From assembly GCF_024701975.1 (NCBI RefSeq), contig NZ_JANLNM010000006.1, positions 248,001 through 312,000 of the forward strand: a stretch of DNA of 64,000 nt, written 5' to 3'. Shown here in pieces: positions 41,429 to 49,743 of the stretch; within the stretch, counting starts at the first letter, position 1, and each line of letters opens with the position of its first letter. Under the pieces are notes generated by a model that saw only the letters and a list, made by a program, of their open reading frames with translations, ran no database searches and was not told where the DNA came from. The DNA comes from Variovorax sp. ZS18.2.2 (GTDB lineage: Bacteria; Pseudomonadota; Gammaproteobacteria; Burkholderiales; Burkholderiaceae_C). Position numbers and translations under genes: made by a program.

Positions 41429-42571
41429 ATGAAGACAAAAGCAAGCATGGTTCCATTCATCGGCGGCATCGGCCTGGTGGCGCTCGCCATCGCAGGTCAG
41501 GCCAGCGCGCAGGAGCAGGTCGTCAAGATCGGCCACAGCGGTCCCCTCTCGGGTCCCAATGCGTTCGCGGGCAAGGACAATGAAAACGGCGTGCGCCTGG
41601 CCATCGAGGAGCTCAACGCCAAGAAGCTCAGCGTCGGCGGCAAGACGCTGAAGTTCGAGCTGGTCTCCGAAGACGACCAGTGCGATGCCAAGACCGGCGT
41701 GAGCGTGGCGCAGAAGTTCGTGGACGACGGCGTCAAGTTCGTCATGGGCCCGTACTGCTCGGGCGTGGCGATTCCGGCCTCGCGCGTCTACAGCGACGGC
41801 GGCACCATGGTCTCGACCGTGGGCACCAACCCGAAGGTCACGCAGGGCGGCTACAAGAACCTCTACCGCATCATCGCGAGCGACAACCAGATCGGCTCCA
41901 GCATGGCCGTGTACGCAGCCAAGGAGCTGAAGGTCAAGAAGGTCGGCGTCATCGACGACCGCACCGCCTTCGGCCAGGGCCTCGCCGAAGAGTTCACCAA
42001 GGAGGCGCTGAAGCAGGGCCTGACCGTGGTCGGCAAGGAATTCACCACCGACAAGGCCGTGGACTTCACCGCCATCCTGACCAACCTGAAGGCCAAGGCA
42101 CCCGAGGCGATCTTCTTCGGCGGCTATGCACCGCAGGCCGCCCCGATGGCGCGCCAGATGAAGCAGCTCGCCGTGCCTGGCAAGCTGCTGGGCGGCGACA
42201 CCGTCTGCAGCCCCGCCACCGGCAAGCTCGGCGGCGATGCGGTCAACGACCTCGTGTACTGCGCACAGGGCGGCTCGATCCTCGAGAAGGCGCAGAGCGG
42301 CCCGGCCTTCAAGGAGAAGTTCAAGAAGCGCTTCAACGCCGATGCGGATGCCTACGCCGCCTCGTACTACGACCAGGTGCTGTTCATCGGCGAATCGATG
42401 AAGAAGGCCAACTCGATCGACCCCGACAAGGTGGGCGCGCAGCTCTACAAGGACACCTACAAGGGCGTGGCCGCGACCTATTCGTATGACGACAAGGGCA
42501 ACATGAAGCAGGCGCCGATCACGGTGTTCACCTTCAAGAACGCCGCCCCCGTCCCCATCGCCAGCTACTGA
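41429..42571 (+). CDS. Branched-chain amino acid-type ABC substrate-binding protein
   Basis: A 380-residue periplasmic receptor of the LivJ/LivK family. The signal peptide ends near ASA (residue 27), and the mature part opens with VKIGHSGPLSGPNAFAGKD; VMGPYCSGVAIPASRVY and the DQVLFIGESMKKA segment are also typical. No LivH/M/G/F partners are in the window, so it must use permeases encoded elsewhere. Between the deaminase and epimerase genes it likely binds hydroxyproline. AGGAAG precedes the ATG. Confidence 0.92.
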   Translation: MKTKASMVPFIGGIGLVALAIAGQASAQEQVVKIGHSGPLSGPNAFAGKDNENGVRLAIEELNAKKLSVGGKTLKFELVSEDDQCDAKTGVSVAQKFVDDGVKFVMGPYCSGVAIPASRVYSDGGTMVSTVGTNPKVTQGGYKNLYRIIASDNQIGSSMAVYAAKELKVKKVGVIDDRTAFGQGLAEEFTKEALKQGLTVVGKEFTTDKAVDFTAILTNLKAKAPEAIFFGGYAPQAAPMARQMKQLAVPGKLLGGDTVCSPATGKLGGDAVNDLVYCAQGGSILEKAQSGPAFKEKFKKRFNADADAYAASYYDQVLFIGESMKKANSIDPDKVGAQLYKDTYKGVAATYSYDDKGNMKQAPITVFTFKNAAPVPIASY

Positions 42572-42588
42572 ACGGACGACGCCACAAC

Positions 42589-43524
42589 ATGCAACGCATC
42601 CAGATCGTCGACTCGCACACGGGCGGCGAGCCCACGCGCCTTGTGATCGGCGGGTTTCCCGACCTGGGTGGCGGCAGCATGGCCGAGCGCCGCGCACTGC
42701 TGGCCGACCAGCACGACAGGTGGCGCGCGGCCACTGTGCTGGAGCCGCGCGGCAGCGACGTGGTGGTCGGCGCGCTCTTGTGCGAGCCGGTGTCGCCCGA
42801 CGCCGCCGCGGGCGTGATCTTCTTCAACAACGCCGGCTACCTGGGCATGTGCGGCCACGGCACCATCGGGCTGGTCGCGAGCCTGGCGCACATGGGGCGC
42901 ATCGGCGTGGGCGAGCACCGCATCGAGACGCCGGTCGGCACGGTCACGACCACGCTGCATACCGACGGCTCGGTGAGCGTGCGCAACGTGCCGGCGTACC
43001 GGCATCTGCACCAGGTGGCGGTCGAGCTGCCGGGCCATGGCACCGTGCGCGGCGATGTGGCGTATGGCGGCAACTGGTTCTTCCTGGTCAGTGAACACGG
43101 CCAGCGCGTGACGAGCGACAACCTCGCCGCGCTGACCGACTACACGGCCGCCTTGCGCAAAGCGCTCGCAGCACAGGGCATCACGGGCGCGGACGGCGCG
43201 GAGATCGATCACATCGAACTCTTCGCGAACGATGGCGACGGCGCGGACAGCCGCAACTTCGTGCTCTGCCCCGGCAACGCCTACGACCGCTCGCCCTGCG
43301 GCACCGGCACCAGTGCCAAGATCGCCTGCCTCGCCGCCGACGGCAAGCTCGCGCCGGGCGAGACCTGGACGCAGGCCAGCGTGATCGGCAGCCGTTTCGA
43401 GGCCAGCTACGCGTTGGACGGCGACAAGGTCATCCCGACGCTGCGCGGCCGCGCGCACATCAGCGCCGAGGCCACGCTGCTGGTCGACGACGAAGACCCG
43501 TTCGGATGGGGCATCCGGCTCTGA
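42589..43524 (+). CDS. 4-hydroxyproline 2-epimerase
   Basis: A 311-residue proline-racemase-family enzyme. The two catalytic thiols are Cys88 in MCGHGT and Cys237 in SPCGTGTSA, which separates epimerases/racemases from hydroxyproline dehydratases that carry Thr at the second site. Substrate loop IVDSHTGGEPTRLVIGG is at the N-terminus. It would convert trans-4-hydroxy-L-proline to cis-4-hydroxy-D-proline, the substrate of the dehydrogenase encoded by the following three genes. The gene starts 17 bases after the receptor gene. Confidence 0.92.
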   Translation: MQRIQIVDSHTGGEPTRLVIGGFPDLGGGSMAERRALLADQHDRWRAATVLEPRGSDVVVGALLCEPVSPDAAAGVIFFNNAGYLGMCGHGTIGLVASLAHMGRIGVGEHRIETPVGTVTTTLHTDGSVSVRNVPAYRHLHQVAVELPGHGTVRGDVAYGGNWFFLVSEHGQRVTSDNLAALTDYTAALRKALAAQGITGADGAEIDHIELFANDGDGADSRNFVLCPGNAYDRSPCGTGTSAKIACLAADGKLAPGETWTQASVIGSRFEASYALDGDKVIPTLRGRAHISAEATLLVDDEDPFGWGIRL

Positions 43525-43534
43525 CGCCGCTGGC

Positions 43535-44638
43535 ATGAACGAGGATGTGATCGTCATCGGCGCCGGCATCGTCGGCGCCGCCTGCGCACACGCGCTGGCG
43601 CAGGCCGGCTGCAACGTGCTGGTGCTCGATGCGCGCATCGGCGGTGCCACCGGCGCCGGCATGGGCCACCTCGTGGTGATGGACGACAACCCGGCCGAAC
43701 TCGCATTGAGCCGCGATTCGACGGCGCGATGGCGCGCCCTCGCGCCGCACATGCCCGAAGACTGCGCCTACAGCACCTGCGGCACGCTCTGGATCGCCGC
43801 CAACGCAGAAGAAATGGCCGAGGCCGAACGCAAGCAGCAGCGCCTGCGAGAACACGGCATAGCCGCCCGCCTGCTCGATGCCGCCGCATTGGCGCGTGCC
43901 GAACCCGCACTGCGCAAAGGCCTCGCGGGCGCGCTCGAAGTGCCGGGTGACGGCATCCTCTACGCGCCGAACGCGGCACGCTGGCTGCTCGCTCAAGGCG
44001 GCGATGCCATCCGTATCGAACACGCGAAAGTCGAGGCCATCGAAGACGACGGCACGCTGCGGCTCGCGGGCGGCAGCCACCGCAGCGCCCCGCAGATCGT
44101 GCTGGCCAACGGCATCGAGGCGACGACGCTCTGCCCCGAGCTCCCGATCCGCCCGAAGAAGGGCCACCTGCTGATCACCGACCGCTACCCGGGCACGGTG
44201 CATCACCAGCTCGTCGAGCTCGGCTACGTGACCAGCGCACACCACAGCGAGGGCGACTCGGTCGCGTTCAATGTGCAGCCGCGGCCGACGGGGCAATTGC
44301 TGGTCGGCTCCTCGCGCCAGTTCGACACGACCGACCCGGCCGTGGAAGCGCCGATGCTCGCGCGCATGCTGCAGCGCACGCTCGACTACCTGCCGGGGCT
44401 CGCGAACCTCAACGCGGTGCGTTCGTGGACTGGCATGCGCGCAGCGTCGCCCGATGGCCTGCCGCTGCTGGGCAGGCACCCCTGGCGCGAGAAGCTCTGG
44501 CTCGCCGTCGGTCACGAAGGCCTGGGCGTGACCACCGCGCCGGGCAGCGCGCACCTGCTCGCGGCGCTGATGACAGGTGCCGCACCTGAATTCGATGCGG
44601 CGCCTTATGCGCCGCGTGGTCTGCTGGAGATGGCATGA
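43535..44638 (+). CDS. FAD-dependent D-amino acid dehydrogenase subunit (D-hydroxyproline dehydrogenase beta-like)
   Basis: A 367-residue DAO-family flavoprotein. The FAD-binding motif VIVIGAGIVGAACAHALA is at residues 5-22; a GMGHLVVMDDNP region and the C-terminal RSWTGMRAASPDGLPLLG segment are typical of sarcosine-oxidase-beta and HcnC-like subunits. It should oxidise cis-4-hydroxy-D-proline to pyrroline-4-hydroxy-2-carboxylate. Only 10 bases separate it from the epimerase gene, and it overlaps the small ferredoxin-like gene as ATGA. Confidence 0.9.
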   Translation: MNEDVIVIGAGIVGAACAHALAQAGCNVLVLDARIGGATGAGMGHLVVMDDNPAELALSRDSTARWRALAPHMPEDCAYSTCGTLWIAANAEEMAEAERKQQRLREHGIAARLLDAAALARAEPALRKGLAGALEVPGDGILYAPNAARWLLAQGGDAIRIEHAKVEAIEDDGTLRLAGGSHRSAPQIVLANGIEATTLCPELPIRPKKGHLLITDRYPGTVHHQLVELGYVTSAHHSEGDSVAFNVQPRPTGQLLVGSSRQFDTTDPAVEAPMLARMLQRTLDYLPGLANLNAVRSWTGMRAASPDGLPLLGRHPWREKLWLAVGHEGLGVTTAPGSAHLLAALMTGAAPEFDAAPYAPRGLLEMA

Positions 44639-44883
44639 GCGCCCACACCTTGCTGCACATCGATGGCAATCTGGTGCGCGTGAAAGCGGGCAGTTCGGTT
44701 GCTGCTGCACTGCGGATAGCGGGCGGAATGGGCGTGGCACGCACCTCCGTCACCGGCCAGCCGCGCGCACCGTTCTGCGGCATGGGCGTGTGCCAGGAAT
44801 GCCGCGTACTGATCGACGGCCGGCGCCGGCTCGCCTGCCAGACGGTCTGCGGTGAAGGCATGCGCGTGGAGACTTCGGAATGA
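44635..44883 (+). CDS. Small [2Fe-2S] subunit of D-hydroxyproline dehydrogenase (HcnA-like)
   Basis: An 82-residue plant-type ferredoxin-like protein. Cys48, Cys53 and Cys56 in CGMGVCQEC and Cys68 form the cluster site. Size and sequence fit the gamma subunit of heteromeric amino acid dehydrogenases related to hydrogen cyanide synthase and octopine/nopaline oxidase. The gene overlaps both neighbours by four bases, which favours equal production of the three subunits. Confidence 0.88.
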   Translation: MSAHTLLHIDGNLVRVKAGSSVAAALRIAGGMGVARTSVTGQPRAPFCGMGVCQECRVLIDGRRRLACQTVCGEGMRVETSE

Positions 44884-46163
44884 CCGCGCTCGAACACTGC
44901 GATGTGCTGATCGTCGGCGCGGGCCCGGCCGGCATGGCGGCGGCGGTCGCTGCCGCGCCGAGCGGCGCATCGATCGTCGTGATCGACGACAACCCCGCGC
45001 CCGGCGGACAGATCTGGCGCGACGGCCCCGGCGCCTCGTTGCCCGCGGCCGCGCGCAAGTGGCGCGATGCGCTCGAACGCCACGCCAACATCCGCGTCTG
45101 CAGCGGCACGCGCGTGATCGCCGCGCCTGCCCGCAACGAACTGCTGCTCGAAGACGCCGAGCGCGGCTGGCGCATGCGGTGGAAGAAATTGATTCTCTGC
45201 ACCGGCGCGCGCGAACTGCTGTTGCCTTTTCCCGGCTGGACACTGCCCGGCGTGACGGGCACGGGCGGCCTGCAGGCGCTCATCAAGGCGGGCCTGCCGG
45301 TCGAAGGCGAGCGCATCGTGATCGCGGGCAGCGGGCCGTTGCTGCTCGCCGCTGCGGCCACTGCACGCGCTGCCGGCGCGAAGGTCGTGCGCATCGCGGA
45401 GCAGGCTTCGTTCGCTGCCGTCGCGGGCTTCGCCGCGAACCTCTGGCGCTGGCCGGGCAAGGCCGCGCAGTCGGTGACGCTGGCCGATCCGCAGTACCGC
45501 ACTTCGTCGCGCATCGTCTCGGCGCAAGGCAGCACGCAGGTCGAGTCGGTTCGGCTTTTTCAAGGTGGCCGTGAGGTGGAAATCGCCTGCGACCGCGTGG
45601 CCTGCGGCTTCGGCCTCACGCCCAACACGCAACTCGGCCGCCTGCTCGGCTGCGCCCTCACGACCGAAGGTGTCGGCGCGCAGGCGCTGGCCGTCGACAC
45701 GCGGCAACTCACCAGCCTGCCCGATGTCTACGCCGCCGGCGAATGCACCGGCTTCGGCGGCAGCGAGCGCGCGCTCGCGCAAGGTTCCATCGCCGGCTAT
45801 GCAGCCGTCGGCAACGAGCGCGCCGCGAAACAACATGAAGGCGAACGCGCCCGCTGGAATGCGTTCGCCGCCCAACTGCACCGCAGCTTCGCGCTGGCCC
45901 CGGAGATCAAACGGATGCCCCAGCCCGACACCCTCGTGTGCCGCTGCGAAGACGTGCCCTTCTCCGCGCTCGCGGACTGCACCGGCTGGACCGATGCCAA
46001 GCTGCACCGCCGCTGCGGCATGGGCGCCTGCCAGGGTCGCGTGTGCGGCGATGCGGCGCAGTTTCTCTTCGGCTGGACGCCGCCCGCGCCGCGCCCGCCG
46101 CTGTCGCCGGTGCGCATCGCGACGCTGGCGGGTTTGGTTGGCGAGGGCGACGCCCGACAATGA
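44880..46163 (+). CDS. FAD/NAD(P)-binding subunit of D-hydroxyproline dehydrogenase (HcnB-like)
   Basis: A 427-residue pyridine-nucleotide-disulfide-oxidoreductase-like flavoprotein. The first dinucleotide motif is VLIVGAGPAGMAAAVAAA (about residues 9-26), the second VIAGSGPLLLAAAATA (about 146-161). The last 90 residues carry CRCEDV and RCGMGACQGRVC, a Bfd-like cysteine set probably holding another [2Fe-2S] centre. Together with the two genes before it, it makes the three-part dehydrogenase known from proline and hydroxyproline pathways. Confidence 0.9.
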   Translation: MTALEHCDVLIVGAGPAGMAAAVAAAPSGASIVVIDDNPAPGGQIWRDGPGASLPAAARKWRDALERHANIRVCSGTRVIAAPARNELLLEDAERGWRMRWKKLILCTGARELLLPFPGWTLPGVTGTGGLQALIKAGLPVEGERIVIAGSGPLLLAAAATARAAGAKVVRIAEQASFAAVAGFAANLWRWPGKAAQSVTLADPQYRTSSRIVSAQGSTQVESVRLFQGGREVEIACDRVACGFGLTPNTQLGRLLGCALTTEGVGAQALAVDTRQLTSLPDVYAAGECTGFGGSERALAQGSIAGYAAVGNERAAKQHEGERARWNAFAAQLHRSFALAPEIKRMPQPDTLVCRCEDVPFSALADCTGWTDAKLHRRCGMGACQGRVCGDAAQFLFGWTPPAPRPPLSPVRIATLAGLVGEGDARQ

Positions 46164-46852
46164 GGCAGCATCCGAGAACAACCATGGCCCCCCCGAAGAC
46201 CACTCCCCGCCCCCCGCCCAAGCGCCGCGCCGCCGACGTGGCCTACGACGCCATCGAGACGCTGCTGTCCACCATGCAGCTGCAGCCCGGCAGCCAGATC
46301 GTCGAGGCCGACCTCGCCGAGCGCACGGGCCTTGGCCGCACGCCGGTGCGCGAGGCGCTGATGCGCATGGTGTCGATCGGGCTCATCGTGCAGCAGCCGC
46401 GCCGCGGGCTCCTGGTGTCGGCCATCGACCTGGCCGACCACCTCGACGTGATCCAGACCCGGCGCGTGCTCGAGCGCGTGATCGCGGGCTGCTCGGCGCG
46501 CCGCGCCACCGCGCTGCAGCGCAAGGACATCGTGCGCTGCGCCGAGGAAATGGTCGAGGCCGCGGGCCGCGGCGACTTGACCGACTACATGCGCGCCGAC
46601 CACGCGCTGGACCTCGTCAACCACCAGGCGAGCCACAACGATTCGGCGGTGAAGGCGGTGATCCCGCCCATCGTGCAATGCCGCCGCTTCTGGTACGCCT
46701 ACCAGCACGAAGGCGAGATCGTCGAAGGCGCGAACGCGCACCTCGAACTTGCGCAGGGCATCGCGACCGGCGACGAAGCTGCGGCGGTTGCAGGCGCCGA
46801 ACGCCTCATGGATTACCTGGAGCTTTTCGCCCGCAAGATCATCGACAAATAG
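46160..46852 (+). CDS. GntR-family regulator of the hydroxyproline cluster
   Basis: A 230-residue FCD-type GntR protein. The winged helix is at about residues 22-85 (LAERTGLGRTPVREALMRM) and the helical effector domain covers about 95-220. ATG 46160 overlaps the dehydrogenase stop as ATGA; ATG 46184, eight codons later, is also possible. As the last gene of the cluster it probably senses hydroxyproline or pyrroline-hydroxy-carboxylate and acts at the AT-rich dyad near 40417. Confidence 0.9.
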   Translation: MRQHPRTTMAPPKTTPRPPPKRRAADVAYDAIETLLSTMQLQPGSQIVEADLAERTGLGRTPVREALMRMVSIGLIVQQPRRGLLVSAIDLADHLDVIQTRRVLERVIAGCSARRATALQRKDIVRCAEEMVEAAGRGDLTDYMRADHALDLVNHQASHNDSAVKAVIPPIVQCRRFWYAYQHEGEIVEGANAHLELAQGIATGDEAAAVAGAERLMDYLELFARKIIDK

Positions 46853-46923
46853 GTCGAAGGACTGCATTTCCACACCGGGGAACTACGCGTGATTTGCCGC
46901 GGCCCCCAGCGCATACTGGCCCG

Positions 46924-47856
46924 ATGGCCGTCGCACCCCGCGCCCAACCCGAAGACTTCTTCACGCCCGAAGAGTGGCAGTCGCTCACCAGCCGTTCGTC
47001 ATGGAAGGGCCTGTGGCTGGTGGCGCATTGCTGGGGTGTGATCGGCGCCGCGATGCTCGCGGGCATCGTGTGGCCGTGGACCATTCCGCTCATGGTGCCC
47101 ATCGTCGGCGCGCGGCAGTTGGGGCTCTTCATCCTCATGCACGACGCGGCGCATGCGGGCCTGCATCGCAGCCGCAAGGTCAACGACTGGGTCGGCCACT
47201 GGCTGTGCTCGTACACGCTGCGCGACTACCGGCCCTATCACCTGCAGCACCACCGCTTCGTGCAGCAGACCGAAGACCCGGACCTCGTGCTGTCGGCGCC
47301 CTTCCCGATCACGCGCGAATCGATGTGGCGCAAGGTCGTGCGCGACCTCAGCGGGCAGACCTTCTTCAAGCAGCGCTTCGGCCACATCGCCGAAGGCATC
47401 CGCCGGCGCGCGCCGGGCGAATCGGCGCTGAAGGTGTTCGGCGGCGAGATCGCGAAGGACCGGCGCTTCCTCATCGGTAACGGCCTCGGCCTGCTGGCCT
47501 TCGCCGTGGCTGGCTACTGGTGGGCCTGGGTGCTGATGTGGCTGCTGCCGATGGCGACCTGGCTGCCGCTGGTGAGCCGCGTGCGCAACATCGCCGAGCA
47601 CGCGCTGGTGGCACAGAACGAGGCCGATCCGCTGCGCCAGGCGCGCACCACGCATGCCAACCTGGTCGAGCGCATCTTCATCGCGCCCTACTGGGTCAAC
47701 TACCACTGCGAACACCACATGTTCACCAACCTGCCCTGCTGGGCGCTGCCGAAGGCGCACCGCCTGCTGCTGCGCAGGGGCATCACCGATCGGATGGAAG
47801 TGCAGCCTGGCTACCTGCACCTGCTGAAGCAGGCGACGGCGGCGCAGCCGGCCTAA
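46924..47856 (+). CDS. Membrane fatty acid desaturase family protein
   Basis: A 310-residue di-iron integral-membrane desaturase. The three histidine boxes are HDAAH (His73-His77), HLQHH (His106-His110) and HCEHH (His261-His265). Two hydrophobic hairpins (about residues 28-70 and 183-215) anchor it. The HDxxH-HxxHH-HxxHH pattern fits acyl-lipid or carotenoid-type desaturases/hydroxylases. It stands alone; its stop overlaps the stop region of the convergent EamA gene by four bases. Confidence 0.9.
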   Translation: MAVAPRAQPEDFFTPEEWQSLTSRSSWKGLWLVAHCWGVIGAAMLAGIVWPWTIPLMVPIVGARQLGLFILMHDAAHAGLHRSRKVNDWVGHWLCSYTLRDYRPYHLQHHRFVQQTEDPDLVLSAPFPITRESMWRKVVRDLSGQTFFKQRFGHIAEGIRRRAPGESALKVFGGEIAKDRRFLIGNGLGLLAFAVAGYWWAWVLMWLLPMATWLPLVSRVRNIAEHALVAQNEADPLRQARTTHANLVERIFIAPYWVNYHCEHHMFTNLPCWALPKAHRLLLRRGITDRMEVQPGYLHLLKQATAAQPA

Positions 47857-48740
47857 CGGGGCACCGGCCTCGCGAGCACCGGCGGCTGCGCGCCGCGCTG
47901 CGCATGCTGGCTCAGCCAGATGCTCGCGATCACGATGCCGATGCCCACGACCTGCAGCACCGACAGGCTCTGCCCCAGCAGCGCCCAGCCGAGGATCACC
48001 GCCGTCACCGGACTCAGGAAGGCCAGCGGCGCGATCGCCGAAGGCTCCAGCCGCGCCACGCCGCGGAACCACACGATGTAGGTCAGCGCGGCGCCCACGA
48101 GGCCGAGCCAGGCGAAGCCGATCCAGTTCTGCATGGTGAGTGCGGGCAGCGGCGGCTCCAGCAGCAGCGCGACTGGCAACAGCAGCAGGCCGCCCGCCGT
48201 CAGTTGCCACGCCGTGAAGGTCAGCGCCGAAACCGGCGGCTGCCAGCGCCGGCTGAGCACCGTGCCGAAGGCCATCGACACCGCGGCGGCAATGGCTGCG
48301 GCGATGCCGATGGCATCGAGCGCGGCATTCGGCGTCAGCACCAGCAGCGCGACGCCGCCGATGCCGACCACCGCCGCTGCGATCGAGAGCGCGCGGATCG
48401 GCGAGCCCAGGAACACGCTCGCGAGAAACACCACGAGCAGCGGTTGCACCGAGGTGATCGTTGCCGCGACGCCGCCCGGCAAGCGGTAGGCCGCGACGAA
48501 CAGCATCGCCCAGAGGATCGAGAAATTCAGCGCGCCCAGCACGAAGATGCGCCCCCACCACGCCCGCTCGGGCAGCTGGCGGACGATCAGGAGCAGCAAG
48601 AGCCCCGCCGGCAGCGCACGCAGCAGCGCGACCGTCAGCGGGTAGTTCGGCGGCAGCAGTTCAGTGGTGACGATGTAGGTGCTGCCCCAGATGGCGGGCG
48701 CGGTGGCGGTAAGGAGCACGTCGGTGGTTCGGCGGGTCAT
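47853..48740 (-). CDS. EamA-family transporter
   Basis: A 295-residue inner-membrane protein with about ten helices in two EamA repeats. It opens with TAPAIWGSTYIVTTELLPP, a form common in proteins annotated as amino-acid or drug exporters, and ends in an Arg/Pro-rich cytoplasmic tail. It lies divergent from a LysR gene across 85 bases, and control by that regulator is likely. The substrate is unknown. Confidence 0.9.
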   Translation of the reverse strand: MTRRTTDVLLTATAPAIWGSTYIVTTELLPPNYPLTVALLRALPAGLLLLLIVRQLPERAWWGRIFVLGALNFSILWAMLFVAAYRLPGGVAATITSVQPLLVVFLASVFLGSPIRALSIAAAVVGIGGVALLVLTPNAALDAIGIAAAIAAAVSMAFGTVLSRRWQPPVSALTFTAWQLTAGGLLLLPVALLLEPPLPALTMQNWIGFAWLGLVGAALTYIVWFRGVARLEPSAIAPLAFLSPVTAVILGWALLGQSLSVLQVVGIGIVIASIWLSQHAQRGAQPPVLARPVPR

Positions 48741-48825
48741 GGCGCGAATCTAGTCCGTTGACCATGGGTTGTGAATGCCGGAATAATGAATTGATCATCC
48801 ACCTGCAGTTGTCAATCGATCCGGC

Positions 48826-49743
48826 ATGGACCATCTCACCGCCCTCAAGGTCTTTCGCACCACCGCGAGCACCGGCAGCTTCGCGGGCGCCGCGCGGCAG
48901 ATGGGGCTTTCGGCCGCGGCCGTCAGCAAGAACATCGCGGAGCTCGAGGCGCACCTGAAGGTGCGGCTCATCAACCGCACCACGCGCAGCATGAGCCTCA
49001 CGGAAGCCGGCGCCGCGTACCACGAGCGGCTGTCGCGCATCCTCGACGAGCTCACCGAAGCCGATGCCGCGCTCGCCCCGATGGGCACGAGCCCGAGCGG
49101 CGTGCTGCGCGTGAGCGCGCCGCTGACCTTCGCGCTCACCTGCATCTCGCCGGACATCCCCGTCTTCATGAGCCGCTATCCGAATTTGCGGCTCGAGCTG
49201 AACCTGCAGGACAGCCTCACGGACCTGATCGGCGAGGGCTACGACCTCGCGATCCGCGGCAGCGACCGGCTCGAGGATTCGAGCCTCGTCGCGCGCGAAC
49301 TCATGACCATGACCCACGTGCTGTGCGGCGCGCCCGGTTACTTCGCCGCCGCCGGCCGGCCCGCCGCGCCCGAAGACCTGAAGGCCCACAACTGCGTGCA
49401 GTTCACCCTGTCGGGCCACGCGAACAAGTGGACCTTCAGCCGCGCCGGCCGCAGCGTGGCGGTGCCCATCGATGGGCGCTACAAGGTCAGCTCCAGCATT
49501 GCAGTGCGCGACGCGGTGCTCGCGGGCTTCGGCCTGAGCCTGATTCCGCGCATCTACGTTGAACAGGAACTGGCGTCGGGGCGCCTGCAGGCGGTGCTCG
49601 AAGACTGGGAGGCGGACCGGACGCCCGTCTACGCCGTCTACCCCTCGCGTCACTTGGCGGTCAAGACGCGCGCCTTCGTCGACTTCCTGGTCGAGCGCTT
49701 CTCGGCGCGCCGGCCGTTCAGCAGCCTGCCGATGGGCGTGTAG
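48826..49743 (+). CDS. LysR-type regulator divergent from EamA transporter
   Basis: A 305-residue regulator of the CrgA/DmlR-like branch. Helix-turn-helix at residues 3-60 (GSFAGAARQMGLSAAAVSK), effector domain from about 90 with the LLRVSAPLTF-like beginning and a closing YPSRHLAVKTRAFVDFL typical of this branch. Its last 94 bases overlap, tail to tail, the 3' end of the acyltransferase gene on the other strand. Divergent from the EamA transporter gene, its likely target. Confidence 0.9.
   Translation: MDHLTALKVFRTTASTGSFAGAARQMGLSAAAVSKNIAELEAHLKVRLINRTTRSMSLTEAGAAYHERLSRILDELTEADAALAPMGTSPSGVLRVSAPLTFALTCISPDIPVFMSRYPNLRLELNLQDSLTDLIGEGYDLAIRGSDRLEDSSLVARELMTMTHVLCGAPGYFAAAGRPAAPEDLKAHNCVQFTLSGHANKWTFSRAGRSVAVPIDGRYKVSSSIAVRDAVLAGFGLSLIPRIYVEQELASGRLQAVLEDWEADRTPVYAVYPSRHLAVKTRAFVDFLVERFSARRPFSSLPMGV

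Noticed and set aside
44409..46181. 590-residue antisense frame over the dehydrogenase genes
   Set aside because: Three plus-strand genes with clear FAD and [2Fe-2S] motifs occupy the same DNA. The antisense frame has no recognisable domain.
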